This document shows positions 33,856-43,226 of a stretch of DNA of 64,000 nt, piece by piece; within the stretch, counting starts at the first letter, position 1; every line of letters begins with the position of its first letter. The translations under genes were made by a program, and so were the position numbers. Source of the stretch: Trinickia terrae. GTDB lineage: Bacteria; Pseudomonadota; Gammaproteobacteria; Burkholderiales; Burkholderiaceae. Under the pieces are notes generated by a model. It had not been told where the DNA came from. It did not search any database and saw only the letters and a list, made by a program, of their open reading frames with translations. The DNA lies in the NCBI RefSeq assembly GCF_005144415.1, contig NZ_SWJE01000018.1:52949-116948 (forward strand), read 5' to 3'.

Positions 33856-36381
33856 TCAATCCCCCAGGCGCCGCGCCGCGATCCCGCGCAGCACGCGATA
33901 GCAGAGCGTCGCGAGAATCAGCGCCGCAATCAGGCCCGCCAGCATCAGCAGGACCGGATGCGTCGAGAACGCCCAGCGCAGGTACTCGATGACGGGCAGC
34001 TTGCCGACGTAGTAGATGTCGCCGTTCGAGACGGTCTCGAGCGTGCGGCCGTGAATCACGGTCATGCCGCCCTGGATCTCGCGCACGAGATCAGGGTCGA
34101 GCAGCGCAGCGGTCAGATCCGAGTCGGACTGCCCCGCCGCGCCGATCAGCGCGACCACGCTCTTGCCCTTCGCGAGCGGCGATTCGAACCCGGTGATGAG
34201 CGCATCGCCCGAGGCGCTGACGAGCGACAGGTCCGCCCGCGCCGCCGCGCGCTCGGCGCCGCGTTCGCCGTTCCACCAGCCGGAGAGCCGGTACTCGACG
34301 TCGGAGAGCTGGAACGTGCGGCCTTCGTCGGCGCCGGAAAACGGCATGTTCTTCTGCCAGTCGGCGAGCAGCGGCTGCTTGCCGGGCGCGCCGATCAGGA
34401 GCAGATCCTTGTCACGGTACTTCTCGGCATCGCCCGCGTTGGCGACGGTCACGCCCGTCACCGGATAGCCCGTCGAGGCGCCCATGCGCCCCATCGCCGC
34501 GAACAGCAGGCTCAGGTCGCTGCCGTTCGGGTCGTTCGGCAGGATCACGGCGGTCTCAGAAAGATCCGCCATCCGCGTGAACGGGAAGCCGCTGTTGGCG
34601 AACGCGGCGAGGTCCGGCATCGCCATGTAGTGCGGGAACGACGACAGGTCGATCGACGAATCGGGATCGATCTCGCCGCGCACGTTGTCGATGACCTGCC
34701 CCTGGCATTCGCCGGTTTTCGCCATGTCGTAGAAGAAGTGAAAGCGCAGCTGCGCCTGCGAAGTCAGCAGGTGCGGCGGGATGTAGACGTCGTGCTGCGC
34801 GGACGCGGTGTGGTCCGGCAGCATCCGGTTCAGGTAGCGCCCGAGGTCGAGCATCGACGCCGATTGCGCCGGGATCCGCAGCGCCTGCACGAAATCGTTG
34901 TTGACGCTGATGTTCAGCGTCGAGCGGTCCGGCGCGGGCCGCGCCGTGTAGCGGTAGCGCAGGTCGATCGGCACGCCCTTGGTGCGCCAGGTGAAGAGGT
35001 CGGGAGCCACGCGCAGGTTCACGCGCACGACGTCCGCGTTGTAGCCCGTCACCGACAGATCGCGCAGATCCACGAGCTCGCCGAAGCGCACCGGGCGGTC
35101 GGTCGGCAGCCAGTTCGGCGCGTCGTACGGCACGCGCGGCTTGACCGGCACGAAGTTGGAGACGGTCTCGCTCGCGCCCGAGAGCGCCGCCTGCCCGATG
35201 CCGAGCGCGGTCGCCGCGGTCTTGATCTCGTGCGCGTCGCGGCCCATCACGAGCAGCAGCTTGCCGCGCGCGGGCGGCGCCCGGTCGACGATCGCGAGCA
35301 TCGGCCCATTGATCTCCGGCAGCGTCACGCCGGCGGGCTTCTCGTCGCTCGTCGCGAACACGACGGCGTTGCCCGAGAGCGGCGCGTTGTCGGTCTGGGC
35401 CGGGAACAGCGCGCCGCGGTAGCCCGCGAGCGCGCCGAACCACGACGCGACGACGCCCGCCGCCTCGATGGTGTCCGGGCTCGGATGCGCGCCGAACACG
35501 AACGGCAGCTCCAGGCGGCGGATGTCGCGGCGGTCGAAGAACGGCAGCGGCAACGTGCCGAGATCGGCCTTGGCCGGCAGCACGGCGAAGGTCATGTCGA
35601 GCGTGCTCGCGTTGCTGACCGTCGCCCACAGCGCGCTGTTCTGCGGATCCTCGCAGCCTTGCGTGTAGTGCGCGATCAGCTGGACGTTCAGGTGGTTGAA
35701 CTCGGTGATGAAGCGCGGCTCGATCGGCACGTCGCGCGACACCAGCATGCCGGCTTGCTCGCGCGGCAGCGGCAGCGTCGCGACCGGCTCGCCGTTCATC
35801 AGCACCTTCAGGTGCGAAACGTTCGGCAGCAGAGACGGCGAGTAGCTGTAGATCAGGTGCAGCGTCGCATTGGTGACGACTTCGTCGGCACGCACCGAGA
35901 ACGGCACGCCGTTCTGGCTCTCGACGCCGTGCAGCTGCAGCGGATCGAGCGCGCCGAGCTGCTGGAACGTGAAGCTCTGGCGGCGTCCGCCGGAGACGAG
36001 CGTGCCGTCGTCCGCGGTGGTGGGCATCGCGCTGCGCCGGTCGCGCCCGATGGCGGCCAGGAGCGGCGCGGCCGGGATCGCGAGCGCGCCCTGGCCGCCG
36101 GGCTGGGAGATGAGCGGTATCGCCGGGGCAAGCGGTGCGGCGCCGGAAGCCCCCGCGGCCGCGCCGGCCGAGGAAGCCGGCGCGGCCTTGTCCTGCGCGT
36201 CGGCCGTGCCGATCGCGAACGCCAGCAACGCAATCATCGCCGCCGCCAGCCCGGCCCGCCCGCCCGCGACGCCCCGCCCGTTACGCACTTCCCGATGCAA
36301 CACGCCCCGCACCCGCCCCATCAGCGCGCCGACCGTTCGCCAAGCCCGAACCCGCCGCGCATCCCAACGCCCTTTCCTCAT
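33856..36381 (-). CDS. bcsB: cellulose synthase regulatory subunit BcsB
   Basis: An 841-residue periplasmic subunit anchored by a single C-terminal membrane helix (HPVLLMLAGLIAALILATLCYRV). A signal peptide region lies at residues ~45-63 (AAMIALLAFAIGTADA). Typical BcsB features are QSFTFQQLGALDPLQLHG at the start of the first carbohydrate-binding domain and LPLPFFDRRDIRRLELPFVF near residue 265. Although historically called the c-di-GMP-binding subunit, BcsB guides the glucan and is needed for BcsA activity. It starts three bases after the bcsA stop and ends flush with bcsZ. An ATG closer to the signal peptide is an alternative start. Confidence 0.95.
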   Translation of the reverse strand: MRKGRWDARRVRAWRTVGALMGRVRGVLHREVRNGRGVAGGRAGLAAAMIALLAFAIGTADAQDKAAPASSAGAAAGASGAAPLAPAIPLISQPGGQGALAIPAAPLLAAIGRDRRSAMPTTADDGTLVSGGRRQSFTFQQLGALDPLQLHGVESQNGVPFSVRADEVVTNATLHLIYSYSPSLLPNVSHLKVLMNGEPVATLPLPREQAGMLVSRDVPIEPRFITEFNHLNVQLIAHYTQGCEDPQNSALWATVSNASTLDMTFAVLPAKADLGTLPLPFFDRRDIRRLELPFVFGAHPSPDTIEAAGVVASWFGALAGYRGALFPAQTDNAPLSGNAVVFATSDEKPAGVTLPEINGPMLAIVDRAPPARGKLLLVMGRDAHEIKTAATALGIGQAALSGASETVSNFVPVKPRVPYDAPNWLPTDRPVRFGELVDLRDLSVTGYNADVVRVNLRVAPDLFTWRTKGVPIDLRYRYTARPAPDRSTLNISVNNDFVQALRIPAQSASMLDLGRYLNRMLPDHTASAQHDVYIPPHLLTSQAQLRFHFFYDMAKTGECQGQVIDNVRGEIDPDSSIDLSSFPHYMAMPDLAAFANSGFPFTRMADLSETAVILPNDPNGSDLSLLFAAMGRMGASTGYPVTGVTVANAGDAEKYRDKDLLLIGAPGKQPLLADWQKNMPFSGADEGRTFQLSDVEYRLSGWWNGERGAERAAARADLSLVSASGDALITGFESPLAKGKSVVALIGAAGQSDSDLTAALLDPDLVREIQGGMTVIHGRTLETVSNGDIYYVGKLPVIEYLRWAFSTHPVLLMLAGLIAALILATLCYRVLRGIAARRLGD

Positions 36382-36384
36382 AGA

Positions 36385-38640
36385 TCAGTTCTTGTCCTTT
36401 GCCTGGTCAGCCGCCGCCAGACGGCGCATGCGCCGCGCCTTCTGGAAATCCGCATAGATGTGCTCGAAAAGCCCCGTGATGCCCGCGCAGCCCACCCGCA
36501 TCACGTGCATGAGGCCGCGCAGCGGCGCGTCGGCCTGGCGCCCCTCGGCCCAGTTGGTCCAGGCATCGGCGCGCGCGAACGTGCTCTGCACGAAGTCGAG
36601 CTCCTGCTCGCGCGAGAGCGGCGCGAACTGCAGGCCGGCGCGCCCCGGCGCCGTGAAGGTGACCGTCGCCGGAAACACGAACTCCTCCTGCCCGCGAAAC
36701 AGCGACACGCGGACCTTCTCGTGCATCGGGATCTCGATCGAGGCGGGCAGCCGCAGGCCGACGCCGCCCTCGGCGTAGTCGATGGTCTCGCAGACGAGCG
36801 TGCGCCCGGTCGAAAAGCGCAGCGAGGCCGGCACCGTCATCGCGACGCGGTGCGCGCCGCGCACCTGGCGCTGCTCGCGCGCCGCGGCGACGCTCGCGCC
36901 GAGGATCAGCATGTTGTAGCCGGTCCACGCGAGATTGAGCACCGTGGTCTGGACCTCGCTCTGCGACTGCACGTTGAGCCAGATATGGACGAGACCGACC
37001 ACGAAACCGATCAGGTTCAGCACCAGCAGAAGCAAGTACGGCCGCGAGATCGCCCAGTCGAAGTACTGCTCCTCGATCTTGCCGCCCTTGGCCGTCACGT
37101 TGAACTTGCCGAGCCTCGGGTTGATGAGCGCGAGCAGCGTCGGCGCAGTGATGTACGACGCGAGCACCGATTCGTAGACCTCCGCCCAGAACGAGTGGCG
37201 GAACTGCCGCTGCATCCGCGAGTTGGTGATGCTCGCATGCATCATGTGCGGCAGCGCGTAGATCGCGATCATGCTCGCCGCCGCCTGGATCACGTGCGCG
37301 CCGAAGAACAGGAACGACAGCGGCGCGGTGAGGAAGATGAGCCGCGGGATGCCGTAGAAGAAGTGCATCATCGCGTTCAGGTAGCAAAGCCGCTGCCCGA
37401 ACGACAGCCCACGCCCCGTGAGCGGATTGTCGATGCGGAAGATCTGTGTCATGCCGCGCGCCCAGCGGATGCGCTGGCCAATGTGGCCGCCGAGGCTCTC
37501 GGTCGCGAGGCCCGCCGCCTGCGGAATCGCCAGGTAGGCGGTGGTATAGCCGAGGCGGTGCAGCTTGAGCGCGGTGTGGGCGTCCTCGGTCACCGTCTCG
37601 ACAGCGATGCCGCCGACCTCCTCCACCATCGAGCGCCTGAGCAGCGCGCACGAGCCGCAGAAGAACGTCGCGTTCCACAGGTCGTTGCCGTCCTGCACGA
37701 GGCCGTAGAACAGCTCGCCTTCGTTGGGCACCTTGCGGAAGGTGCCGAGGTTCTTCTCGAACGGATCGGCCGAGAAGAAATGGTGCGGCGTCTGCAGCAT
37801 CGACAGCTTCTTGTCGCGCAGGAACCAGCCGAGCCCGATCTGCAGGAACGAGCGGGTCGGGATGTGATCGCAGTCGAAGATCGCGAAGTACTCGCCCGTG
37901 GTGATCTTCAGCGCCTCGTTGATGTTGCCCGCCTTCGCGTGCCGGTTGTGCGAGCGGATCGTCCAGGCGACCCCGACCTCCTCGCAGAACGACTTGAACT
38001 CGGGCCGCCGGCCGTCGTCGAGCACGTGGATGGAGAGCTTGTCCTTCGGGTAGTCGAGCGCGATCGCCGCGTAGATCGTCGGCTTCACGACCGACAGCGG
38101 CTCGTTGTAGGTCGGGATGAAGACGTCGACCGTCGGCCAGGCGCTGCGGTCGGCCGGCAGCGTGACCGGTGAGCGCTTGAGCGGCCAGGCGGTCTGGAAG
38201 TAGCCGAGCATCAGCACGATCGTCGAATAGACCTCGGCGGACACCAGGAGCACGCCCCAGATCGCGTCGACGGGACGGTCCCAGAACGTCGTCTCGGTGA
38301 GCCGCCAGTACATGTAGCGGCCCGAGGCGATCGCCGACAGCATGATCATCACGAGCGTCGCGAAGCGCCCTTCCGCGCGGCGGAACAGCAGCGCGGCGAC
38401 GAAGCAGCAGGTCGCGAACATCAGCTGCTGCGTGAGCGACATCGGCACCGTGAACACGAGGTAGAGCACGGCGAGCGCGAACACCAGGAGGAGCGCCGCG
38501 ACGGGCTTGCTCCCCCACGCGGGGGCGTTCACGAGCCGGCGGCTGAAGCGCGCGAAGCGCGAGCTGCCGGCGGCTTCCGTGGCCGCCGCGGCTTCAGCGG
38601 CCACACCAGCCGCCCCGGCTTCGTCCGACACGGTGCTCAT
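36385..38640 (-). CDS. bcsA: cellulose synthase catalytic subunit BcsA (UDP-forming)
   Basis: A 751-residue inner-membrane GT2 enzyme that polymerises UDP-glucose into beta-1,4-glucan and extrudes it. Catalytic motifs in order: DDG near residue 208, DCD in FDCDHIPT near 255, TED in TEDAHTALKLHRLGY near 350, and QxxRW in QRIRWARGM near 388. Membrane segments flank the GT domain. A C-terminal PilZ domain carries the RxxxR c-di-GMP-binding motif near residue 590 (REQRQVRGAHRV), so activity should need cyclic di-GMP. The ATG at 38640 overlaps the bcsQ stop (ATGA) and follows GAGGAG; an in-frame ATG at 38700 is less likely. Confidence 0.96.
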   Translation of the reverse strand: MSTVSDEAGAAGVAAEAAAATEAAGSSRFARFSRRLVNAPAWGSKPVAALLLVFALAVLYLVFTVPMSLTQQLMFATCCFVAALLFRRAEGRFATLVMIMLSAIASGRYMYWRLTETTFWDRPVDAIWGVLLVSAEVYSTIVLMLGYFQTAWPLKRSPVTLPADRSAWPTVDVFIPTYNEPLSVVKPTIYAAIALDYPKDKLSIHVLDDGRRPEFKSFCEEVGVAWTIRSHNRHAKAGNINEALKITTGEYFAIFDCDHIPTRSFLQIGLGWFLRDKKLSMLQTPHHFFSADPFEKNLGTFRKVPNEGELFYGLVQDGNDLWNATFFCGSCALLRRSMVEEVGGIAVETVTEDAHTALKLHRLGYTTAYLAIPQAAGLATESLGGHIGQRIRWARGMTQIFRIDNPLTGRGLSFGQRLCYLNAMMHFFYGIPRLIFLTAPLSFLFFGAHVIQAAASMIAIYALPHMMHASITNSRMQRQFRHSFWAEVYESVLASYITAPTLLALINPRLGKFNVTAKGGKIEEQYFDWAISRPYLLLLVLNLIGFVVGLVHIWLNVQSQSEVQTTVLNLAWTGYNMLILGASVAAAREQRQVRGAHRVAMTVPASLRFSTGRTLVCETIDYAEGGVGLRLPASIEIPMHEKVRVSLFRGQEEFVFPATVTFTAPGRAGLQFAPLSREQELDFVQSTFARADAWTNWAEGRQADAPLRGLMHVMRVGCAGITGLFEHIYADFQKARRMRRLAAADQAKDKN

Positions 38641-39425
38641 GCCGCGCTCCTCGGCAGCGAGCGCCGCCCGGTCAGTTTCCCGAGCAGCCATTCGCCGCAC
38701 TTGCGGAAGTCGGCGGTGGCCAGGCTGAGCGGATCGTAGTGGATGACGGTCGTGTCGTAGGCGAGCGCTTCGCCGACGCCCTGGTCCTCATGCACGACGC
38801 CCGGATAGAGATGCGCGCCGAGCACGCCGCGCAGCACCTTGACGACATCCTTGGCGAGCTGGCGCGACTGGTCGGCCTGGTTGATCACGTAGCCGAAGCC
38901 TAGAAAATCCGGACGCGGCGCCGCGTAGGCATCGATCAGCCGCTCCATCAGCGGGATCGCCGCATACGACGCCGCGTCGGGCAGCACCACGTTCAGCGCG
39001 AACTGCGCGTTCATGAGCGCCGCGCGCGTGTAGACCGAGGCGCCCGGCGGCGTGTCGATCAGAACGATGTCGGACGGCTCGAGCGAGAGCGCGTCGAGCG
39101 CCTCGGCGAAGAGCTCGGGCTCCGCGTCGAGACGCTGCTCGAAGACGCGCCGGTCGTCCTCGTTCAGCACGCCGTACGGCAGCACCGTGACGCCGTCTGG
39201 CGCATCGAACATCGTGCCGTGCCAGGGCCCGTGGGCGAGCGTCGCGCGCGAGATGCCGTCGATGCTGTCGAGCGGCATCCCGAAGTGGAGCCGCAGTGCG
39301 TTCTGCGGATCCAGATCGAGCGCGATCACGCGCCGCCCCGGCCCGGCCAGCACCGAGGCGAGATTGGCGGCCAGCGTCGTCTTGCCGACGCCGCCCTTGG
39401 CGGAAACCACGGCGACGACGTTCAT
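38637..39425 (-). CDS. bcsQ: cellulose biosynthesis ParA-like ATPase BcsQ
   Basis: A 262-residue MinD/ParA-family ATPase. Deviant Walker A KGGVGKTTLAANL near residue 11, the switch Asp region IALDLDPQNALRLHFG and Walker B-like DIVLIDTPPG. BcsQ (YhjQ) proteins localise the cellulose synthase complex, for example to one cell pole in E. coli. The ATG at 39425 overlaps the bcsP stop (ATGA), and the stop overlaps the bcsA start. Position between bcsP and bcsA and the short length distinguish it from chromosome-partition ParA. Confidence 0.93.
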   Translation of the reverse strand: MNVVAVVSAKGGVGKTTLAANLASVLAGPGRRVIALDLDPQNALRLHFGMPLDSIDGISRATLAHGPWHGTMFDAPDGVTVLPYGVLNEDDRRVFEQRLDAEPELFAEALDALSLEPSDIVLIDTPPGASVYTRAALMNAQFALNVVLPDAASYAAIPLMERLIDAYAAPRPDFLGFGYVINQADQSRQLAKDVVKVLRGVLGAHLYPGVVHEDQGVGEALAYDTTVIHYDPLSLATADFRKCGEWLLGKLTGRRSLPRSAA

Positions 39426-40183
39426 GACGGTTTTCGGGGGAGGTCGAACCGCGCTCGCCCGAGGACGTTGCCGGACGCCGGCTCGGGCTCGCTCTTGCGC
39501 GAACCTTCGAGGCGGCGGAACAGGGTCGAAAGACCGGCCTTGGTTGCGGGCTCGGGCGCGGCAGATTGGAACAGCTGGCCGAGGATTGAATTCGCGGCAG
39601 GAGCGGCAGAAGCGGCCGGACGGGCCGCGGCGGCGCGGCCGAATACTGCGGCCAGCCCGCCGGACGGCGGCGTAGCCGCAACGCCGGACGGCGCCGGGCT
39701 GGCCGAACCGGCGGCTTTCGCGCCGAACGTGCCAGCCAGCCCCGAACCGCTCGCCGTCAACGGAGCGGCGGGAGCCGGCCGCGGCGCGGTTTGTTGGGCC
39801 TCGGCAGCGCGCTCCTCGCCCGCCGCCTCCTCCTCTTCCTCCGGCGTCGGCGCAAAACGCGGCGCGCCGACCAGACGCGGCGGGGCCGCAACCGTCTGCA
39901 CCGGATGGGTCGCATGCCGATGCGCGCGCCCGAAGAGCGGCAGCCGCGACGCCGGGCGCACGGTGTTGGCCGCGGGTGGCGGCGCCTTGATCTGGACCGG
40001 CGTGGCGGCGCTGCGAAGGGTCACGGTCGGCACGCTCTGGTGCTGCTCGACGTCGAGCGTCGCCAACAGCGGCCAGCGGGCGCGCGCGATCTGCGAGTCG
40101 TCGTCGCGGGCAACCTCTTGATAGGCGTCCGCGTTGCCGCCGAACTTCTTGAAGAGATTGCCGATATCGTCGGAGACACTCAT
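39422..40183 (-). CDS. bcsP: cellulose biosynthesis protein BcsP (BcsR/BcsP family)
   Basis: A 253-residue protein. The N-terminal ~45 residues (DDIGNLFKKFGGNADAYQEV, then ARARWPLLATLD) match the BcsR/BcsP family seen in cellulose operons. The rest is a low-complexity Ala/Pro/Ser-rich tail with an acidic patch (EEEEEAAGEE) and three short repeats of the form GLxxxF.R, e.g. SGLAGTFGAKA, GGLAAVFGRA and AGLSTLFRR, possible short binding motifs. Two ATGs are close together; the one at 40183 has the better spacing from AAGGG. The gene ends with an ATGA overlap into bcsQ. Confidence 0.85.
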   Translation of the reverse strand: MSVSDDIGNLFKKFGGNADAYQEVARDDDSQIARARWPLLATLDVEQHQSVPTVTLRSAATPVQIKAPPPAANTVRPASRLPLFGRAHRHATHPVQTVAAPPRLVGAPRFAPTPEEEEEAAGEERAAEAQQTAPRPAPAAPLTASGSGLAGTFGAKAAGSASPAPSGVAATPPSGGLAAVFGRAAAARPAASAAPAANSILGQLFQSAAPEPATKAGLSTLFRRLEGSRKSEPEPASGNVLGRARFDLPRKPS

Positions 40184-40219
40184 TGCCATTCCCTTTTAGG
40201 CCGCCTGGTCCGGCATGGC

Positions 40220-40699
40220 TTAGCTTCGATGATCGGCCCCTTCGTTCACCAGGCGAAACTCCAGGGCCAGCGGGTTCTCCACGCGCAGCTGGGTCAGCGT
40301 CAGCTCGCTGCCTGCGCCGAGCTCGCGCAGCCAGTATTGATAGGCGCCTTCGAGAAAGCCCGGCGTCCAGGCGTGGGCGTTCGGCCCGAACGCGGCAAGC
40401 GGCGCGCAGAAATGCTGGATCGCGAGATGGTCGTCGGTCTCGACGAGGTCCACGAAGCCCCAGTCGAGCCGGCTCCAGATCGCGTTCAGCGCCGCGGCGA
40501 GTGTGTCTAGGCTGTCGCATGCCTCGATGGCATGGGCGGCGGCGAAACGCTCGCCGACGCGCGCCATGAGCTGCCGCAGTTGCGCGGCGTCGAGCTGGGC
40601 GTCGAATTCCTCTGCCAGCGCAGTCAGAAAATCGCGCCATTGCGTTGATGGCTGCTGCTCAGCGAAATAGCTGACTATCGCGGACGTATGTGCTTGCAT
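40220..40699 (-). CDS. bcsD: cellulose synthase subunit BcsD
   Basis: A 159-residue protein of the BcsD (AcsD) family, about the usual length. It starts SYFAEQQPSTQWRDFLTALAEEF and is mostly helical, with a conserved WSRLDWGFVDLVETDDHLAIQH centre and a hydrophobic GFLEGAYQYWLRELG. In Komagataeibacter, BcsD forms a periplasmic octameric ring linked to crystalline cellulose; in proteobacteria with bcsP/bcsQ operons its role is less clear. It is the first gene of the operon, 36 bases before bcsP. The ATG at 40699 is preferred because homology begins there. Confidence 0.88.
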   Translation of the reverse strand: MQAHTSAIVSYFAEQQPSTQWRDFLTALAEEFDAQLDAAQLRQLMARVGERFAAAHAIEACDSLDTLAAALNAIWSRLDWGFVDLVETDDHLAIQHFCAPLAAFGPNAHAWTPGFLEGAYQYWLRELGAGSELTLTQLRVENPLALEFRLVNEGADHRS

Positions 40700-40847
40700 G
40701 ACGACGAAAAAGGGTGCCCGGGTCGGCGTTGATCGGCTGCGATCTGCTTGACGGTGCGCGACGGCGGGCATGACTTGCGCCCGCGCTGGCCTCGGCATCC
40801 GCACTGCCCCGCGATTTTATTGCGGAATTGTCTCAAAAACTTAATTC

Positions 40848-40882
40848 CGTGTATTCACACCGTAAACAAATGTCAAACAAAT
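40848..40882 (-). promoter_or_regulatory. candidate bcs operon promoter with overlapping direct repeats
   Basis: On the minus strand a perfect TTGACA (40876-40871) lies 17 bases before TACACG (40853-40848), a sigma-70-like arrangement with a weak -10 box, about 150 bases upstream of bcsD. Two AAACAAAT repeats at 40864-40871 and 40875-40882 (plus-strand reading), 11 bp apart, overlap the -35 box, and a 10-bp palindrome CAAACGTTTG lies at 40889-40898. These could be sites for a regulator. Confidence 0.4.
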
Positions 40883-40941
40883 AGAGCGCAAACGTTTGTC
40901 GACGGCCCGAAAACAACAGACGAACAGACGCCGGCGCGCGC

Positions 40942-42360
40942 CTATACCGCGATGACGCAGTTGCGGCCGTGGCTCTTGGCCCGGTAGAGGCGCTGGTCGG
41001 CGGCGCGCAGCAGCGAATCGATCGTGCTGCCGTCCTGCCCGAATTGCGAAATGCCGATGCTCACGGTGATCGAGAATTGATCGCCGCCCGCGGCGTCGAA
41101 GCGCGTGCTCTGAATCGCCATACGAATGCGCTCGCCGATCATCAGCGCGGCATCGAGCGCCGCCTGCGGCAGGAGGACCATGAACTCCTCGCCGCCCACG
41201 CGCGCCACGCCGTCGTAGGGACGGATCGCCTCGAGACAGGTCTGCACGAAGCCCTTGAGGACCGAGTCGCCGACCTGATGGCCGAAGGTGTCGTTGACGC
41301 GCTTGAAGTTGTCGAGATCGAGCGCGAGCAGCGAGAACGGCGCCTCCCCGCGCCTGGCCCGCCCGATCTCGGTCTCGATCCGCTCAAGGAAGATGCGGCG
41401 ATTGACGGCGCCCGTGAGCGGATCGATGGCGGCGAGATGCTCGAGCTTCTGGTTCGTGTGCTGCAGCTCCTGCAACGCGGCCTCGGTGCGCGCCATCGCC
41501 TCGCCGAGGCGCGCCATCAGCTCGTCCTGGCTGTAGATCGTCGAGAACGAGCGCGTCGTATGGAATGCCTGCACGACGCCGAAGCTCAGCAGGAAGAAGC
41601 CGCTCGCGAAGATCGCATGCGCGAGCCACCACATGTGATTCCACGGCTTGCCGAGAATGAACGCGAGCGACGAGAGCGCGAACGACATCACCGAGATGCC
41701 GAAGATGAGCATCAGCGGCGAGCGGATGCGACGCCACAGCATCAGGCCGACGTTCACGAGCGAAACGGCGAGCGCCCCGCCCTCCATCGACAGGCGCGTG
41801 CCGAGCGAGCCCGCCACCGGCGAGTACGCGAGCACCGCCACGAACAGGTCGATCACGAAGAAGCCGATGAGCCAGCTGATCCAGAACCAGAGATCGGCGC
41901 GCCGCGCGACCGGATCGGGCGGCGCCTTGTAGGAGAGCAGCCCGACGAGCAGCAGCAGCGCCATCACGAGGCGCGAGGCCGGTCCATAGAGCAGGAACAG
42001 CCAGATGTTCCGATGCGAGAAGCCGGTAAAGACGCCATGCAGCGTATAGATCACGACGAACCCGGCGAAACCGAGCGTGAGCCAGCGCAGGATCGGCTCG
42101 CCCGACAGGCGGTAGCACTGCCACGTCACGTAGGTCACGAAGAGCCCTTCGAGCGTCGCCGCCGCGATCGCGATCTCGTGAAAGAGATGGTTCTCGAACT
42201 TGAGTGAGGGGTCCTGGAAGAAGTAGAGGTAGGCGACCAGGTAGGCCGGGATCAACGCAAAGCCGACCAGCAGCAGCCGCCCGTAGATCTGCGTCACATA
42301 CCGGATCCCGGCGGGCGGTTCCACGATTGGCGCCGCGCTGGCTGCGATATTCGAGCTCAT
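40942..42360 (-). CDS. membrane diguanylate cyclase (GGEEF)
   Basis: A 472-residue protein with about eight hydrophobic segments in the first 290 residues forming a membrane sensor region, then a short coiled coil (EAMARTEAALQELQHTNQKLEHL) and a GGDEF domain. The active site is GGEEF in ARVGGEEFMVLLPQ, and an intact inhibitory I-site RPYD lies five residues before it, so it should make cyclic di-GMP with product inhibition. GGGGAG before the ATG at 42360 supports that start over an upstream in-frame ATG. It lies directly upstream of bcsD in the same direction, about 240 bases apart, so it is a good candidate to activate BcsA through its PilZ domain. Confidence 0.92.
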   Translation of the reverse strand: MSSNIAASAAPIVEPPAGIRYVTQIYGRLLLVGFALIPAYLVAYLYFFQDPSLKFENHLFHEIAIAAATLEGLFVTYVTWQCYRLSGEPILRWLTLGFAGFVVIYTLHGVFTGFSHRNIWLFLLYGPASRLVMALLLLVGLLSYKAPPDPVARRADLWFWISWLIGFFVIDLFVAVLAYSPVAGSLGTRLSMEGGALAVSLVNVGLMLWRRIRSPLMLIFGISVMSFALSSLAFILGKPWNHMWWLAHAIFASGFFLLSFGVVQAFHTTRSFSTIYSQDELMARLGEAMARTEAALQELQHTNQKLEHLAAIDPLTGAVNRRIFLERIETEIGRARRGEAPFSLLALDLDNFKRVNDTFGHQVGDSVLKGFVQTCLEAIRPYDGVARVGGEEFMVLLPQAALDAALMIGERIRMAIQSTRFDAAGGDQFSITVSIGISQFGQDGSTIDSLLRAADQRLYRAKSHGRNCVIAV

Positions 42361-42576
42361 GTCCGCTCCCCTCGGATGATGGTTTTCCGGCACGGTCTGG
42401 CGGCGCGGCTCGCGGCGCGATGCGCCCCCGCGACCGGACTCGAACTCTACTCCAAGCTTATGGAGATAAGATAAGACAATTCCGCGCGATTGGGATAGGG
42501 CCAGCAAAGAAAACGCGACGCAATGGCAGCAAGGTGCGCTGCAACTGCGTCGCCAAGGGATGCTCGGTGATTCGGT

Positions 42577-43146
42577 CTACTTGGCCGCGGCAGCCCGCTC
42601 CGCTTGCTCGGCAGCGCGCTTCGTGGTTTTCGATACGGCCGAGCTGACGGCCTCGACATTGTTTTCCGCGACTTCGATCGCCTGCTGCGCCGCCTTGCGC
42701 GTCGACTCGTACCACGCGCCGGCCGCGTTGATCGCCGACTTCAGCGCCGTGATCGCGGGCTCTGCCGCAGCCGGCGCGTTGCGGCCGGCCGCGTCGACGA
42801 GATGATGCAGGCGGTGCTGGTGCTCGGTGTACTGCTCGTTGGCGAGCGTCGCGAATTCGGCCTGCGCGGCAGTCGCGATCGAGAACAGGCGCGAGTAATA
42901 GGCCTGGGTGCGCGCGACGGCGTGCTCCGCCGGATTCCCATGCGGCACGCTCCATTCGCGTGGATGCTTGCCCGATACGGCATGCAGCACCGCCTCCTGC
43001 GCGTCGCCGGCGGCCGACTTGAGCGTCTCGAAGTTCAGCTCGACGACCTTCTGCCAGTTCTCGACAGCCTTGCCGGCAAGCGCAAACGAAGTTTCGAGGC
43101 TGGTGCGCTGCATTGCGGCGGTTTGTTCCGGATTCCAAAAGCTCAT
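42577..43146 (-). CDS. phasin family protein
   Basis: A 189-residue phasin, a polyhydroxyalkanoate granule-surface protein. It begins MSFWNPEQTAAMQRTSLETSF and has the long amphipathic helices (FALAGKAVENWQKVVELNFE, AEFATLANEQYTEHQ, RKAAQQAIEVAENN) and an Ala/Glu/Lys-rich C-terminus typical of the family. GGGAGCG upstream of the ATG at 43146 fixes the start; the open frame runs to 43740 but that part overlaps the next gene antisense. No pha synthesis genes are in the window. Confidence 0.9.
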   Translation of the reverse strand: MSFWNPEQTAAMQRTSLETSFALAGKAVENWQKVVELNFETLKSAAGDAQEAVLHAVSGKHPREWSVPHGNPAEHAVARTQAYYSRLFSIATAAQAEFATLANEQYTEHQHRLHHLVDAAGRNAPAAAEPAITALKSAINAAGAWYESTRKAAQQAIEVAENNVEAVSSAVSKTTKRAAEQAERAAAAK

Positions 43147-43226
43147 TGATTCGCTCCCAAAGGCGCCCTTGTGACGGGCATGGTTCAAGACAATGCTGAG
43201 TCTCCTCGTCCCCTCTATGATCCTCT

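Noticed and set aside
33508..38172. A 1554-codon plus-strand open frame across bcsZ, bcsB and bcsA
   Set aside because: It spans three genes in antisense and has no recognisable sequence; it results from high GC content and lack of stop codons.
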